Shown here one piece after another: positions 18,378 through 27,529 of a stretch of DNA of 64,000 nucleotides. This stretch comes from Gammaproteobacteria bacterium (GTDB lineage: Bacteria > Pseudomonadota > Gammaproteobacteria > SZUA-229), in assembly GCA_013041745.1 (NCBI GenBank), contig JABDRN010000034.1:1-64000 (forward strand). The letters run 5' to 3'. The notes beneath the pieces were generated by a model. It did not search any database. It saw only the letters and a list, made by a program, of their open reading frames with translations, and was not told where the DNA came from. Numbering within the stretch: the stretch's first letter is position 1; every line of letters starts with the position of its first letter. The position numbers were made by a program, and so were the translations under genes.

Positions 18378-20438
18378 ATGGCGCATCCTGTTCTGCAGGC
18401 TGTGCTTTCCCTGTTGCCTCCAAATTTTTTGGTGGATCTCTTGAATAAATTTTTACCTCTTGGCGCAGCTGCCATATCGGCGAGTTTCGCTGTGCCGGGG
18501 CACTCTGATGTCGGGCCGGTCACGAATGAAGTTCCGACGGTCGTGGTCAGTGCAGCGCGCACCGAACAGAGCACATTAACCACACCGGCAAGTATCACGG
18601 TGATTTCACGCCAGCAGATCGAGGACAGCGGTGCTGCTGATATCGTCGAGGTGCTGCGTGGCCAGGGCGGGGTGCAGATCAAAGACCTCTATGGTGATGG
18701 CAGCCGTGCAACGGTTGATATGCGCGGCTTCGGTGATTCTGCAAGTTCCAATACACTGGTATTGATCGATGGCAGGCGGTTAAATAATCCGGACATCGCT
18801 TCGCCTGATCTGAACGCTATCGCACTGGATGATGTCGAGCGCATCGAAGTTGTGCAGGGTAGTGCCGGTGTGCTGTTCGGCGACCAGGCAGTCGGTGGTG
18901 TGATCAATGTCATCACCCGCAGGCCAGGGGCGATGAGACATTCATTGAAGTTATCAGCAGGCAGCTATAACGCTGTTAACCTGCATGCCATGACATCGCA
19001 GGCACTGGATAACGGCATCAATTATCGCGTCTCTCTCGATGCGAGAGAGTCAGACAATTATCGGGACCACAATGAATTATCCTACCTGAATGGTTTTGCT
19101 AAACTGGCTTATGACTACAGTAGCGGATCTGTTTTTACCGAGCTGCAGTATATCGATAATGATCTGAATACGCCCGGGGCGCTTTTTGCCGATGAAGTTG
19201 CCGAAGATCGCAGACAGGCCAATGCGAGTTTTGCCAGCGACTATTCCAATGCGAAAACGACGGTGGGGCGGATAGGCCTGGTGCAGGAGATCAGCAGCAA
19301 CTGGTCATTCGAAGGTGAAGTCACCAGCCGCAAAACAGACGGTGACTTCAGGATCAGTTTTGCCGGTGGCTTGCCATCTACAGGTAATTACACTCAGAAC
19401 CGGAAAATACAGGAATTCACACCCCGGTTTATCGGTTTTATTCCAGCCTTGAATAACACCATGCTGACCATCGGTGCAGATGCAGTAGAAAGTGAATATG
19501 ATGTCAGCACTATCTTTGGTGATCAGTTTAACGACCAGTCGCAGCGCTCTCTGTATGCACAGGCATTGATTCCGGCAAGCATGCTAGATTTCACCGTCGG
19601 TGTCAGGCATGCCCGTGTCGATAACGAACTTCGAGATGCCGGTATGTTCGCTGTTTATCCGACAGGTGTGAACATCGAAGATGAGGTAACCGTTGCTACA
19701 CTGGGCCTTGCTATTAAAGCCAATGATAACTGGCGCCTTCTGTTGCGGGCAGATCAGAACTACCGCTTTGCCAAAGTGGATGAGTTTTTGCAACCGGCGT
19801 TTACGCCCGCATTCTCGCCCATCGAACTGAAAACGCAGGAAGGCTTGTCGCTTGAAACCGGCGCCGAATGGTCCAGGGGTGGTAATAGTGCAAAAGTTGT
19901 CGTCTACAGCCTCAAGCTTGAAAATGAGGTCGCTTATGATCCGGCTAATTTTGCCAACATCAATCTGGATGATACCGAGCGCAAAGGACTGATCACCAGC
20001 GGTTACTGGCAAGCGACACAGCGTATAGGCTTCTCAGCGAGTTATACCTATACCGATGCGGAAGTGACCAGTGGTTTCGCGACGGGTAAAGATATTCCGT
20101 TAGTAGCCGAACACTCAGCACTGCTGAGCACCGACTATGTGATATCAACAAGCTGGCAGGTCTTTGCTGAAGTCGTCGCGATCAGTGATCGCGTATTAGG
20201 CGGGGATTTTGATAATACCCTGAGCACGCTCCCCGGCTATGGTGTATTTAATATCAAGGCTGGTTATCAAGTGAGTGATTTCACCTTCAGTGGCCGTATT
20301 AATAATGTGTTTAATAAAAAATACTCCGATGTCGGGCAGCTGGGGTTTGACCCCAATGCCGGTTTCGCGGCTGCCGAAGCTTTCTATCCATCACCGGAGA
20401 TCAACTTTTTACTGACAGCCGCGTGGAACTTCAGATAA
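18378..20438 (+). CDS. btuB: TonB-dependent outer-membrane receptor, probably for cobalamin
   Basis: A 686-aa receptor. It has an atypical signal sequence, a TonB box (PTVVVSAAR, about residue 52) and a plug domain (ASITVISRQQIEDSGAADIV and IEVVQGSAGVLFGDQAVGGV). A 22-strand barrel follows, ending in Phe-Arg (LTAAWNFR). Substrate is inferred from the cobalamin riboswitch directly upstream and the B12-adenosylating enzyme two genes down. BtuB-type receptors bind B12 outside and pass it to the periplasm using TonB energy. No BtuCDF genes lie in the window, so inner-membrane transport must be encoded elsewhere. Confidence 0.87.
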   Translation: MAHPVLQAVLSLLPPNFLVDLLNKFLPLGAAAISASFAVPGHSDVGPVTNEVPTVVVSAARTEQSTLTTPASITVISRQQIEDSGAADIVEVLRGQGGVQIKDLYGDGSRATVDMRGFGDSASSNTLVLIDGRRLNNPDIASPDLNAIALDDVERIEVVQGSAGVLFGDQAVGGVINVITRRPGAMRHSLKLSAGSYNAVNLHAMTSQALDNGINYRVSLDARESDNYRDHNELSYLNGFAKLAYDYSSGSVFTELQYIDNDLNTPGALFADEVAEDRRQANASFASDYSNAKTTVGRIGLVQEISSNWSFEGEVTSRKTDGDFRISFAGGLPSTGNYTQNRKIQEFTPRFIGFIPALNNTMLTIGADAVESEYDVSTIFGDQFNDQSQRSLYAQALIPASMLDFTVGVRHARVDNELRDAGMFAVYPTGVNIEDEVTVATLGLAIKANDNWRLLLRADQNYRFAKVDEFLQPAFTPAFSPIELKTQEGLSLETGAEWSRGGNSAKVVVYSLKLENEVAYDPANFANINLDDTERKGLITSGYWQATQRIGFSASYTYTDAEVTSGFATGKDIPLVAEHSALLSTDYVISTSWQVFAEVVAISDRVLGGDFDNTLSTLPGYGVFNIKAGYQVSDFTFSGRINNVFNKKYSDVGQLGFDPNAGFAAAEAFYPSPEINFLLTAAWNFR

Positions 20439-20447
20439 TCTATCATC

Positions 20448-21158
20448 ATGGATACTGCAACAAAACCTATCGTTACTACAACCTCGCTGTCATTGCTGCT
20501 GCATGCCGCGGCAATCGCTGCAGCGTTGCTGGTGTATGAGAAGCTTGCAGCGCTGGATGAGGCTGTCACACATGGTGTAGAGGTGCAGCTGATCAGCTCG
20601 GTGATAGTGTCCGGGCAGTTGCCGGCAGAAGTGCCGCAAGCGCAGCAAATGAAACCGGTTTCCTTGCCGCAACAACTGATGCGGACAGCTGAGAAGACGT
20701 TTGCAGAAGATATATTGACGTCTTTGAAAAGTTCGACGGCTGTCGCCCGTAATGATGAAGTCGAACAAACTGACAGTGATCGCGATGAACAGCCGGCTGA
20801 TGCCAGGCGTGTGCAGCTGCAGGCATACCAGGACGAGAGTCCGGCGTCTGCGCTGCAGTCTACCGAAGCATCGCAGCAGCATACGATACTGGAATTGCTG
20901 CATCGGCGCATCAGCGATAACAAGGAATATCCTTACCTGGCACGCAGGCATCGCCGTGAAGGTGTGGCAACGGTCGCCTTCATCCTGCACCCCGATGGCA
21001 GCATCGAAAATGCACACCTGGTCGCGTCCAGTCATGCGCGTGCGCTCGACCGCGCTGCGCTTTCAGCAGTCGAACAGATCGAGCCGTTTGATGCTGCAAA
21101 AGAATATCTTGAGAGGGCTGAAACCTTCCAGGTCGATATTGAATTTGATCTACTTTAA
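20448..21158 (+). CDS. TonB-like energy transducer
   Basis: A 236-aa protein with an N-terminal membrane anchor (TSLSLLLHAAAIAAALLVYE), a variable periplasmic linker and a C-terminal TonB domain from about residue 150. Visible motifs are YPYLARRHRREGVATVAFIL, then DGSIENAHLVASSHARALDRAAL. The anchor retains the Ser...His pattern (SLSLLLH) needed to contact ExbB/ExbD. It starts 9 bases after the receptor stop, so it is a receptor-specific TonB under the same riboswitch. No exbBD genes are nearby. Confidence 0.88.
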   Translation: MDTATKPIVTTTSLSLLLHAAAIAAALLVYEKLAALDEAVTHGVEVQLISSVIVSGQLPAEVPQAQQMKPVSLPQQLMRTAEKTFAEDILTSLKSSTAVARNDEVEQTDSDRDEQPADARRVQLQAYQDESPASALQSTEASQQHTILELLHRRISDNKEYPYLARRHRREGVATVAFILHPDGSIENAHLVASSHARALDRAALSAVEQIEPFDAAKEYLERAETFQVDIEFDLL

Positions 21159-21170
21159 TACACTGAGATT

Positions 21171-21716
21171 ATGGCAAACAGACTAACAAAAATTTATACA
21201 CGTACCGGCGATGACGGTAGCACCGGTATGGCGGATGGTTCACGTGTCGCCAAAGATGATCTGCTGATCCAGGTCATCGGTGAAGTCGACGAACTCAACA
21301 GCCAGCTTGCGGTTCTGTCATGTCATGCTCCTGTCGAATTTACTGGCTCGATCAGGACGATACAGAATGAGCTATTCAATGTCGGTGCTGAACTCAGTAT
21401 GGGGCAGCCTATCATCAAGCAGGAAAGTGTTGACTGGCTGGAACAGTCGCTGGATGAATTAAACCTCTCGCTGGAACCGTTAGAAGAATTTATTTTACCT
21501 GGTGGTGGTCTGGCAGCATCTCACTGTCATGTGGCACGTGCCGTCTGCCGCAGGGTCGAAAGGGTACTAGTCGCTGTCGATAAACGTGCTGCGCTCAATG
21601 ACTACCTGAAATCATACATCAACCGTCTCTCTGATTACCTGTTCGTGCTTGCTCGTGCGATCAGTAAACAGCAGGGTGCCGATGAGATCTACTGGCAGTC
21701 TGAAAGGCTGAAATAA
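21171..21716 (+). CDS. PduO-type ATP:cob(I)alamin adenosyltransferase
   Basis: A 181-aa enzyme that makes adenosylcobalamin from cob(I)alamin and ATP in the cytosol. The N-terminal ATP-binding motif KIYTRTGDDGSTGMADGSRV is complete, as is GEVDELNS. The family signatures FILPGGGLAASHCHVARAVC with RRVERV, and YINRLSDYLFVLAR, are also present, with the catalytic Arg and Asp of the latter. It lies 12 bases after tonB, so uptake and activation of B12 form one operon. Confidence 0.94.
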   Translation: MANRLTKIYTRTGDDGSTGMADGSRVAKDDLLIQVIGEVDELNSQLAVLSCHAPVEFTGSIRTIQNELFNVGAELSMGQPIIKQESVDWLEQSLDELNLSLEPLEEFILPGGGLAASHCHVARAVCRRVERVLVAVDKRAALNDYLKSYINRLSDYLFVLARAISKQQGADEIYWQSERLK

Positions 21717-21744
21717 GGTCACTTTATAGACCGTAAATATTGTT

Positions 21745-21821
21745 TGTCATCTCGACTAGCGGGAGAGATCTTTAACTCTGGTACAATGCCAGCAAGATCT
21801 CTCCCGCTAGTCGAAATGACA
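21745..21821. repeat. Palindromic repeat, copy 2
   Basis: 28-base arms at 21745-21772 and 21794-21821 match at 27 positions (TGTCATCTCGACTAGCGGGA... with its complement). It sits just after the adenosyltransferase gene and could also act as a transcript end. A half-unit GTCGAGGTGACAGCAA follows at about 21831. Confidence 0.85.
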
Positions 21822-21932
21822 GCAAGAGTGGTCGAGGTGACAGCAATAAGTTGACAGTACTAAATTGATTCTAGCGTGATTACCACACAGTCAATCAGCG
21901 TTACTCATGTTAGATAATAAATATCTGGAGCT

Positions 21933-22832
21933 ATGATAAGAATCGGCATCGACCTCGGCGGTACAAAGATAGAGGGCATCGCTCTATCTGAAACAGGTGA
22001 AGAACTGTTCCGCAACCGGGTAGCCACCCCGCAGGGTGATTATAGAGCGACTTTGCAAACTGTTTCTGATCTTGTCACGCAGCTAGAAAAAGCGGTCGGC
22101 GAAAAGGGCAGTATCGGTGTCTGTACTCCCGGCGCATTATCACCTGCCAGTGGCCTGATGCGAAATTCCAACTCTGTCTGTATGAATGGCAAACCGGTGT
22201 TAAGCGATCTGCAGCAACTTTTGCACAGAGATATCCGCATCGCGAATGATGCTAACTGTTTTGCACTTTCGGAAGCCACCGATGGTGCAGCAATAGATGC
22301 CGCTGTGGTCTTCGGGGTCATCGTCGGTACCGGTACTGGTGCAGGCGTGGTCATCGATAACAAGGTGCTGCTGGGGCCTAATGCCATCGCTGGAGAATGG
22401 GGACACAACCCGTTGCCGTGGCCGCAGGATTCTGAGTTACCGGGAGCGGAATGTTATTGCGGTAAACACGGCTGTATCGAAACCTGGCTGTCAGGACCGG
22501 GCATGGTGCGCGATCACGAGTTGCATAACAACGTGTTTCTCGATGCAGAGACCATCGATAACAAGGCACGCTTCGGTGACGAGGAAGCCGATGAGACCCT
22601 GGAGCGATATGAGAACCGCATGGCCAGGAGCCTGGCGCATGTCATCAATATACTGGACCCTGATGTCATCGTTCTCGGTGGCGGCATGGGCAATATAAAA
22701 CGTCTGTACAAAAATGTACCCATGATATGGGGAGACTATATTTTTTCTGACGTGGTCAATACTAAGTTGGTTTCACCCGTTCATGGTGATTCATCAGGCG
22801 TTAGAGGCGCTGCGTGGTTATGGAACAGATAG
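21933..22832 (+). CDS. ROK-family sugar kinase (fructokinase / N-acetylhexosamine kinase type)
   Basis: A 299-aa kinase. It has the phosphate-binding motif IGIDLGGTKIEGIAL at the N-terminus, the catalytic Asp in RIANDANCFALSEA, and GTGTGAGVVIDNKVLLGPNA. The ROK zinc site is ECYCGKHGCIETWLSGPG, followed by VIVLGGGM. ROK kinases phosphorylate glucose, fructose, mannose or N-acetylglucosamine with ATP; the exact sugar cannot be assigned. Its last 13 bases overlap the rlmG start. Confidence 0.9.
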   Translation: MIRIGIDLGGTKIEGIALSETGEELFRNRVATPQGDYRATLQTVSDLVTQLEKAVGEKGSIGVCTPGALSPASGLMRNSNSVCMNGKPVLSDLQQLLHRDIRIANDANCFALSEATDGAAIDAAVVFGVIVGTGTGAGVVIDNKVLLGPNAIAGEWGHNPLPWPQDSELPGAECYCGKHGCIETWLSGPGMVRDHELHNNVFLDAETIDNKARFGDEEADETLERYENRMARSLAHVINILDPDVIVLGGGMGNIKRLYKNVPMIWGDYIFSDVVNTKLVSPVHGDSSGVRGAAWLWNR

Positions 22833-24004
22833 AAAACACACTGGGTACGTCGTTTGGCAGTTTTGAGCTGCAGCGCTTCCCATTGCGCAAGAAAGAGACG
22901 CTGAGAGCCTGGGATGCCGCTGATGAATACCTGCTGCAATACCTCGAAGAGAATGAGCTGCTGCATGATGATGTCAGCATCCTGATAGTGAATGATGCTT
23001 TCGGTGCGTTATCGGTTCCGTTGAGTCATTTCACGCCCGTGGTGATGACCGATTCCTACCTGACGATGCAGGCGATATCTGCCAACCTGAAAGCAAATGA
23101 TCTAGATTATGACTCGGTGACGATGATAAACAGCCTGCACGCACCAGGCAGTGTACTGCAGCACGGAAATGAAAACGGCATCGCTGATATCGTTCTGATA
23201 AAGATACCCAGGAGCCTGGCGATGCTGGAAGACCAGCTGCACCGTATACGTTCTGCCGTGGATGGTTCGACCAGGATCATTGCCGCGGGCATGACAAAGA
23301 AGATACATATGTCGACGCTGTCGCTGTTCGAGAAGATCATCGGTCCGACGAAGACATCACTGGCTCACAAGAAGTCACGACTCATCTTCAGTGAATTCGA
23401 TGCTGGTCTCGCTGTCGATGAAAACCCGTACCCGGACAAGTTCGAGATCGGCTACCAGCTCGATGGCGCCGAGCTGGAAGTAAGCAACCATGCGGGTGTC
23501 TTCTCGCGAGACAAACTCGATATCGGGGCACGCCTCTTTATCGAGAACCTGCCGGTGGATGAACGTTATAAGGTCATCGTCGATCTGGGCTGCGGCAACG
23601 GTGTGCTCGGACTGATGGCTGCTATCAAGAACCCTTCTGCAAAATTGATCTTCAGCGACGAGTCTTACATGGCGGTAGAGTCCGCGATCAGTAATTTCGT
23701 CGAGGTATTCGGTGAATCGCGTGACGCCGAGTTCCTGCAGACTGACTGTCTGCACGGTGTCGCTGATAACAGCGTATCACTGGTCTTGTGTAATCCACCA
23801 TTTCACCAGGATAACGCCATCAACGATGACGTTGCCTGGCAGATGTTTACCGAGTCAAAAACAGCACTGGAACCGAATGGGGAACTATGGGTGATAGGAA
23901 ACCGCCACCTGGCATACCATGCCAAGTTAAAACATTTGTTCGGTACCTGCGAGGTTGTCGCCAGTAATAAAAAGTTCACCCTGCTGAAAGCAGTAAAAAA
24001 ATAA
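22820..24004 (+). CDS. rlmG: 23S rRNA (guanine-N2)-methyltransferase RlmG-like
   Basis: A two-domain class I methyltransferase of about 394 aa. The N-terminal domain is the degenerate RlmC/RlmG type (residues 1-190). The C-terminal catalytic domain has SAM motif VIVDLGCGNGVLGLMAA and active-site motif VLCNPPFHQ. E. coli RlmG methylates G1835 of 23S rRNA and has a similar length (378 aa). ATG 22820 lies within the end of the ROK kinase gene; a GTG at 22814 is an alternative start. Confidence 0.88.
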   Translation: MEQIENTLGTSFGSFELQRFPLRKKETLRAWDAADEYLLQYLEENELLHDDVSILIVNDAFGALSVPLSHFTPVVMTDSYLTMQAISANLKANDLDYDSVTMINSLHAPGSVLQHGNENGIADIVLIKIPRSLAMLEDQLHRIRSAVDGSTRIIAAGMTKKIHMSTLSLFEKIIGPTKTSLAHKKSRLIFSEFDAGLAVDENPYPDKFEIGYQLDGAELEVSNHAGVFSRDKLDIGARLFIENLPVDERYKVIVDLGCGNGVLGLMAAIKNPSAKLIFSDESYMAVESAISNFVEVFGESRDAEFLQTDCLHGVADNSVSLVLCNPPFHQDNAINDDVAWQMFTESKTALEPNGELWVIGNRHLAYHAKLKHLFGTCEVVASNKKFTLLKAVKK

Positions 24005-24022
24005 CAGGATATCTTTTTAACG

Positions 24023-24240
24023 ATGCATCATTCACCAGAGGGCCTGCTGTCTGTCCATGCCGCGGTGCTGATCTTTTCTTTCACCGCGTTGCCACACACT
24101 TTATTCGCCAATGGCCTGTTACACTCAAAGCAAAGACCGCCAGCCTTATCGCCTGTGTAGAGGTGGTCTGATCGTCGTGTCTGCGGCGATGTACGAGTCT
24201 TTGTCGAAGAAGAGGAATTAAGCGTTTCAGCCGCGTATCA
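24023..24240 (+). pseudogene. Remnant of an EamA-type permease gene
   Basis: From the ATG at 24023 the frame reads GLLSVHAAVLIFSFTALPHT, then LFANGLLHSK, and stops after 45 codons. The start looks like the first helix of an EamA permease. The LFANGLLHSK part looks like the tail of that family. Removing one base near 24130 restores AKTASLIACVEVV, the family's conserved last-helix motif. So an internal deletion joined the two ends and frameshifts followed. This gene-free stretch of about 300 bases otherwise holds nothing I recognise. Confidence 0.45.
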
Positions 24241-24307
24241 TCGTATATTAATGTTATTATTCAGAGAGTTTACAGGTATCAACGCAAAACAGACGAAGGG
24301 GTAATGT

Positions 24308-24868
24308 ATGAGGTTTCCTGTTATAACATTAATGCTGGTCAGTGCGTCACTGGCTTCGATATCGACGGCAGCGGCTGAGCCGTATGTCGGCTTTGGTATC
24401 GGTACTGCTTCCTATAAAGCAGACCTGAGCTCGTTAGGCGGCGGCAACCTCGACGATGACGGCACGGGCACCAAACTCTACATTGGTTATTCGTTCAATA
24501 GATACTTTGCAGCCGAAGTCAGTGCTAATAATTTTGCAGAAGCCAGTGTCTCAGCAGTCGAAGTAAGCCCCGGTACATTTGCCAGCGCCTCGGTCAGTAT
24601 GAAAGGTTTCGGTGCTTATGCTGTCGCTATGTATCCGATCAGTAAAAAAGTAAAGCTGATGGCTAAGCTTGGTATGCTCAACTGGGATGCTGATCTGCAG
24701 GTGAATACTACCAAGGGTGAAAACGACGGTACCGATGCAGCCTATGCACTTGCCGCCTCTTATGCTTTTACCAAGGAGTTATCAGTGGCTGCAGAGTGGG
24801 AGTCATTCAACTCGGACAATCCCGAACTTTCGATGCTGTCTCTTGGCTTTAAATATATATTTAGATAA
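24308..24868 (+). CDS. Small outer-membrane beta-barrel protein (OmpA-like / OMP_b-brl)
   Basis: A 186-aa protein with signal peptide (MRFPVITLMLVSASLASIST, cut near AAA-EP). Eight alternating strands start at PYVGFGIGTASYKADL and end with the aromatic C-terminus LSLGFKYIFR required for barrel insertion. It resembles opacity-type or OmpW/OmpX-size barrels. Specific function unknown; porin-like or adhesive roles are typical. The start ATG has AAGGGGTA upstream. Monocistronic. Confidence 0.85.
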   Translation: MRFPVITLMLVSASLASISTAAAEPYVGFGIGTASYKADLSSLGGGNLDDDGTGTKLYIGYSFNRYFAAEVSANNFAEASVSAVEVSPGTFASASVSMKGFGAYAVAMYPISKKVKLMAKLGMLNWDADLQVNTTKGENDGTDAAYALAASYAFTKELSVAAEWESFNSDNPELSMLSLGFKYIFR

Positions 24869-24886
24869 TAGCCATTGAGACGGCTA

Positions 24887-25296
24887 TTACACGATATAGT
24901 CTGCAGGGCAGAGTGAAAAAGATCCGGAACTGTTCAGTACTGACCTGTTGTAACAGCCTGGTGCAAAGGGTTTAATCTTCAGGGCCCTGTAATTCGTACA
25001 TCGCCCGCCACGGTCGCTGCGCAAACCATGTTCTTCATAATTACAGTGAAAGGCAATCTCGCCGTTTCTGAGGTGGGTGATATACAGCTTGCGATTAATG
25101 TGCCTGTCTAGAACTACTGGCTCTGGCAGCCATCATTAAGTGCGCCGACCATGTGGCTACGAGGATAGGTATACAGCATGACGCCATGGGCCTGTGTCTT
25201 TCCAGCTTACACAGGCGGCTCTGCCAGCTTGCAGTTGTCACCGCTGATGAGTGCTGTTGCCATAAGTAACTGCAGGCTAAGCAGGCTGGTCATCAT
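24887..25296 (-). pseudogene. Decayed small secreted Cys-containing protein
   Basis: On the minus strand an ATG inside the end of the trmH-like gene (25293-25296) opens MTSLLSLQLLMATALISGDN, a signal-peptide-like start. Then comes an in-frame TAA, continuing AGKTQAHGVMLYTYPRSHMV and GALNDGC before TAG codons near 25110. After a one-frame shift the sequence reads INRKLYITHLRNGEIAFHCN, YEEHGLRSDRGGRC and CYNRSVLNSSGSF, ending at a TAA (24887). The coherent Cys-rich content across stops and a frame change indicates a recently inactivated gene. Family not recognised. Confidence 0.45.
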
Positions 25297-25825
25297 CTTC
25301 GAGCATGCGGGTGATCTCGAAACAGGCGATCGCTGTTGCGCTGACGATGTTCATCGAAGAGTTTGCGCCATGCATCGGTATATGCACGGTAATATCCGAT
25401 AGCTCGAGCAGTGCTTCTCTGACGCCGGTATTCTCCGAACCCAGTACCAGGCAGACCGGCCGGCTGTTTTTGATGGCTTGAGAAAACGCTTTCGAATTGA
25501 TCGATATGCTGGAAGAAGTTATCTCAAGAGCGACGATCAATGTACCGGATGCTCTAAGTGCCGAAGCGATTGCGACGGCATCGGCCTGGTATTCGAACGT
25601 GACTTCTTTTTCCGTTGAGCGTGATGTCTTTTTAATCTTTGCGTGAGGTGGGGTCGGCGTCTCACCGCACAGGTATAAGGTGTCGATACCCAGTGCATCA
25701 CTCAGGCGAAACAGGCCGCCGACATTGAGTGGGTCGCTGATATCATCTGCTATTAGGATCAACGGGAACCTGATGCCCCTCTGCTGATGGTCTTCGTGTG
25801 ATAGTTGTCTGTTGTGCTGCCTCAT
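25277..25825 (-). CDS. SpoU/TrmH-family RNA 2'-O-methyltransferase
   Basis: A 182-aa SPOUT methyltransferase. Motif 1 is LILIADDISDPLNVGGLFRL (the N at PLNVGG), motif 2 VCLVLGSENTGVREALLELS, and motif 3 IPMHGANSSMNIVSATAIAC. These form the trefoil-knot SAM site and 2'-O-ribose methylation site. It lacks an N-terminal L30e-like extension, resembling TrmH/TrmL-sized tRNA enzymes rather than RlmB. The exact target (tRNA or rRNA) is not determined. Confidence 0.87.
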   Translation of the reverse strand: MRQHNRQLSHEDHQQRGIRFPLILIADDISDPLNVGGLFRLSDALGIDTLYLCGETPTPPHAKIKKTSRSTEKEVTFEYQADAVAIASALRASGTLIVALEITSSSISINSKAFSQAIKNSRPVCLVLGSENTGVREALLELSDITVHIPMHGANSSMNIVSATAIACFEITRMLEDDDQPA

Positions 25826-25920
25826 GAAAGCCTGCCACTGGGCTCAGTTTTTCTCATAATGATACACTCATTGATATGATGCAGTTTGTTTGCCATATCA
25901 TGTGTTGTAAATAAATGCCC

Positions 25921-25993
25921 TGTCATCTCGAACAGATGTGAGAGATCTTATACACTGGCCTCTTTAGATCTCTCACATCTGTTCGAGATGACA
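25921..25993. repeat. Palindromic repeat, copy 3 (perfect 28-bp arms)
   Basis: Arms 25921-25948 and 25966-25993 are exact inverted repeats (TGTCATCTCGAACAGATGTG and the following GAGAGATCT with their complement), with a 17-base centre. It lies in the 340-base gap between trmH and the DUF4870 gene, which otherwise shows nothing. Confidence 0.9.
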
Positions 25994-26163
25994 GCCAGTG
26001 CGGTGTTAAGTGTTAGTGAGCTGTTTCCAGATGTGGATATTCGCTGATATATTGCCATTGATTTCGCCGTTTACAAACCGCTCCTGCAGGGTGGCAAGTA
26101 TTCGAAAGAGCGGTTGGTAAACAGCAATAACCTGCAAGGTTGACTGAATAGTGCTGCTATAGA

Positions 26164-26505
26164 CTAGGTGAACATCCAGCTCTCAAGATTTTTCACCGGC
26201 TCCCTGTTCTCAAGCTGTTTTAAGCCTTTGGTGCAGCGCACGATCAGCCAGATAAAAGCAAACAGCAGGACAAAGAAGCCGATGCCGACATTTATCAGAA
26301 ACACGCCGATCATCGAATATAAAAGACCGATCCAGAAAGTGCGTATCTGAAACCGGTAATGGCTCTGCAGCCATTCTTCAGAGCCGTCCTTCATTACATA
26401 TGCCATGATCAGCCCGATGATGCCGGTGATACCGACGATGGTACCGACGATCAGAAGGATATAGATAACTTTTGCTGTTGGCAGGGAGTTCTTTTCAGTG
26501 CTCAT
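26164..26505 (-). CDS. DUF4870-like small membrane protein
   Basis: A 113-aa protein with three hydrophobic segments (VIYILLIVGTIVGITGIIGL, FWIGLLYSMIGVFLINVGIG, FVLLFAFIWLIVRC). It has the family pattern of HYRFQIRTFW and a C-terminal KGLKQLENREPVKNLESWMF. Function unknown. It starts 7 bases after the pseudouridine synthase stop, so the two are co-transcribed. Confidence 0.75.
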   Translation of the reverse strand: MSTEKNSLPTAKVIYILLIVGTIVGITGIIGLIMAYVMKDGSEEWLQSHYRFQIRTFWIGLLYSMIGVFLINVGIGFFVLLFAFIWLIVRCTKGLKQLENREPVKNLESWMFT

Positions 26506-26512
26506 CTTTATT

Positions 26513-27352
26513 TCACTTGTCGTTATTATTCAATTTATATTCCCGTACCTGGTCGGTGATCGGACAGTTAAACTTCAGGTATATAGCCTGCAGTTTTAAA
26601 TCATCCTCGGGCGCATCGGAACCATATAACCTGTCGCCGACGATGGGGAAACCCATTGCCGACAGGTGCCGGCGTATCTGGTGCTTGCGGCCGGTTTCGA
26701 TCTCTATCACCACCGTCGTGTTGTTATCCTGTTGCTGCAGTGACAGGATCTTGGACATGGCAGGTTTGTCATCTATCGTCGACTCTATGCTAAAGGGCAG
26801 GTCGATGTCATCGAGTCTGCCTATAACGGTTGCCCGGTACTGCTTTTGAATCTTACGTTTTTTGAACATCCCTGAGAAGACCTGTGCCATCTTCTTCGTG
26901 TGTGCCAGTATCATCAGTCCGCTGGCAGCACGATCCAGCCGGTGTACAGGAAAAGCAGGCCGCTGCGGTTTTAAATGCTGCTCCGCCCAACGAGATATCG
27001 TGCAATGATCTCCCCACCTGGTGCCTTGTGAATACATGCCATAAGGCTTGTTCCAGATGCTGTAATCGCCCTGATCATCAATCAGCTCAGCAGCAGCCGG
27101 TGCGGTGTCCTGGATAGCAGCATCATAATAGAGATGAACAGTGTCGTTTTCAGCGAGCTGTTTTTTTGCGCGTCTTAAGCGCTGGATGCCGCTTGAGGAC
27201 TCCAGCCAGACAGCGCCTTTGGTCATCGCGCTCTTGATCTTCTGCTTGCTGACAGGCGCGTTTTCAGCCAGCAGGTCGATCGCTGCCAGTCCTGCCGTGT
27301 TGGCTATAAGATGCAATTCAAAGTGATTTGGATTCAGGTTATCTTGTGTCAC
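26513..27352 (-). CDS. RluA-family RNA pseudouridine synthase
   Basis: A 279-aa enzyme with an N-terminal S4-like region (VSKQKIKSAMTKGAVWLESS). The RluA catalytic motif is PVHRLDRAASGLMILAHT, with the nucleophilic Asp in HRLD. Further motifs are YRATVIGRL and IEIETGRKHQIRRHLSAMGF with PIVGDRLYG. These isomerise uridine in rRNA or tRNA; the target is not determined. It heads a two-gene operon with the DUF4870 protein. Confidence 0.9.
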   Translation of the reverse strand: MTQDNLNPNHFELHLIANTAGLAAIDLLAENAPVSKQKIKSAMTKGAVWLESSSGIQRLRRAKKQLAENDTVHLYYDAAIQDTAPAAAELIDDQGDYSIWNKPYGMYSQGTRWGDHCTISRWAEQHLKPQRPAFPVHRLDRAASGLMILAHTKKMAQVFSGMFKKRKIQKQYRATVIGRLDDIDLPFSIESTIDDKPAMSKILSLQQQDNNTTVVIEIETGRKHQIRRHLSAMGFPIVGDRLYGSDAPEDDLKLQAIYLKFNCPITDQVREYKLNNNDK

Positions 27353-27529
27353 TGTTATCGTTCGTAGCGGCCTGTAGCGCGGAAAATATGGAGTTCAGTT
27401 AGCTAAGTCTACCGCTATTTGAGGCTGGGTTTTATGTAACTGCGTGTTTTTTCTATAAAAAAGAGTATTATATTTTCCTAATATAGTGGATAATGCACCT
27501 AGTTCGTCTTCTTTCGGCTCAATTCACAA

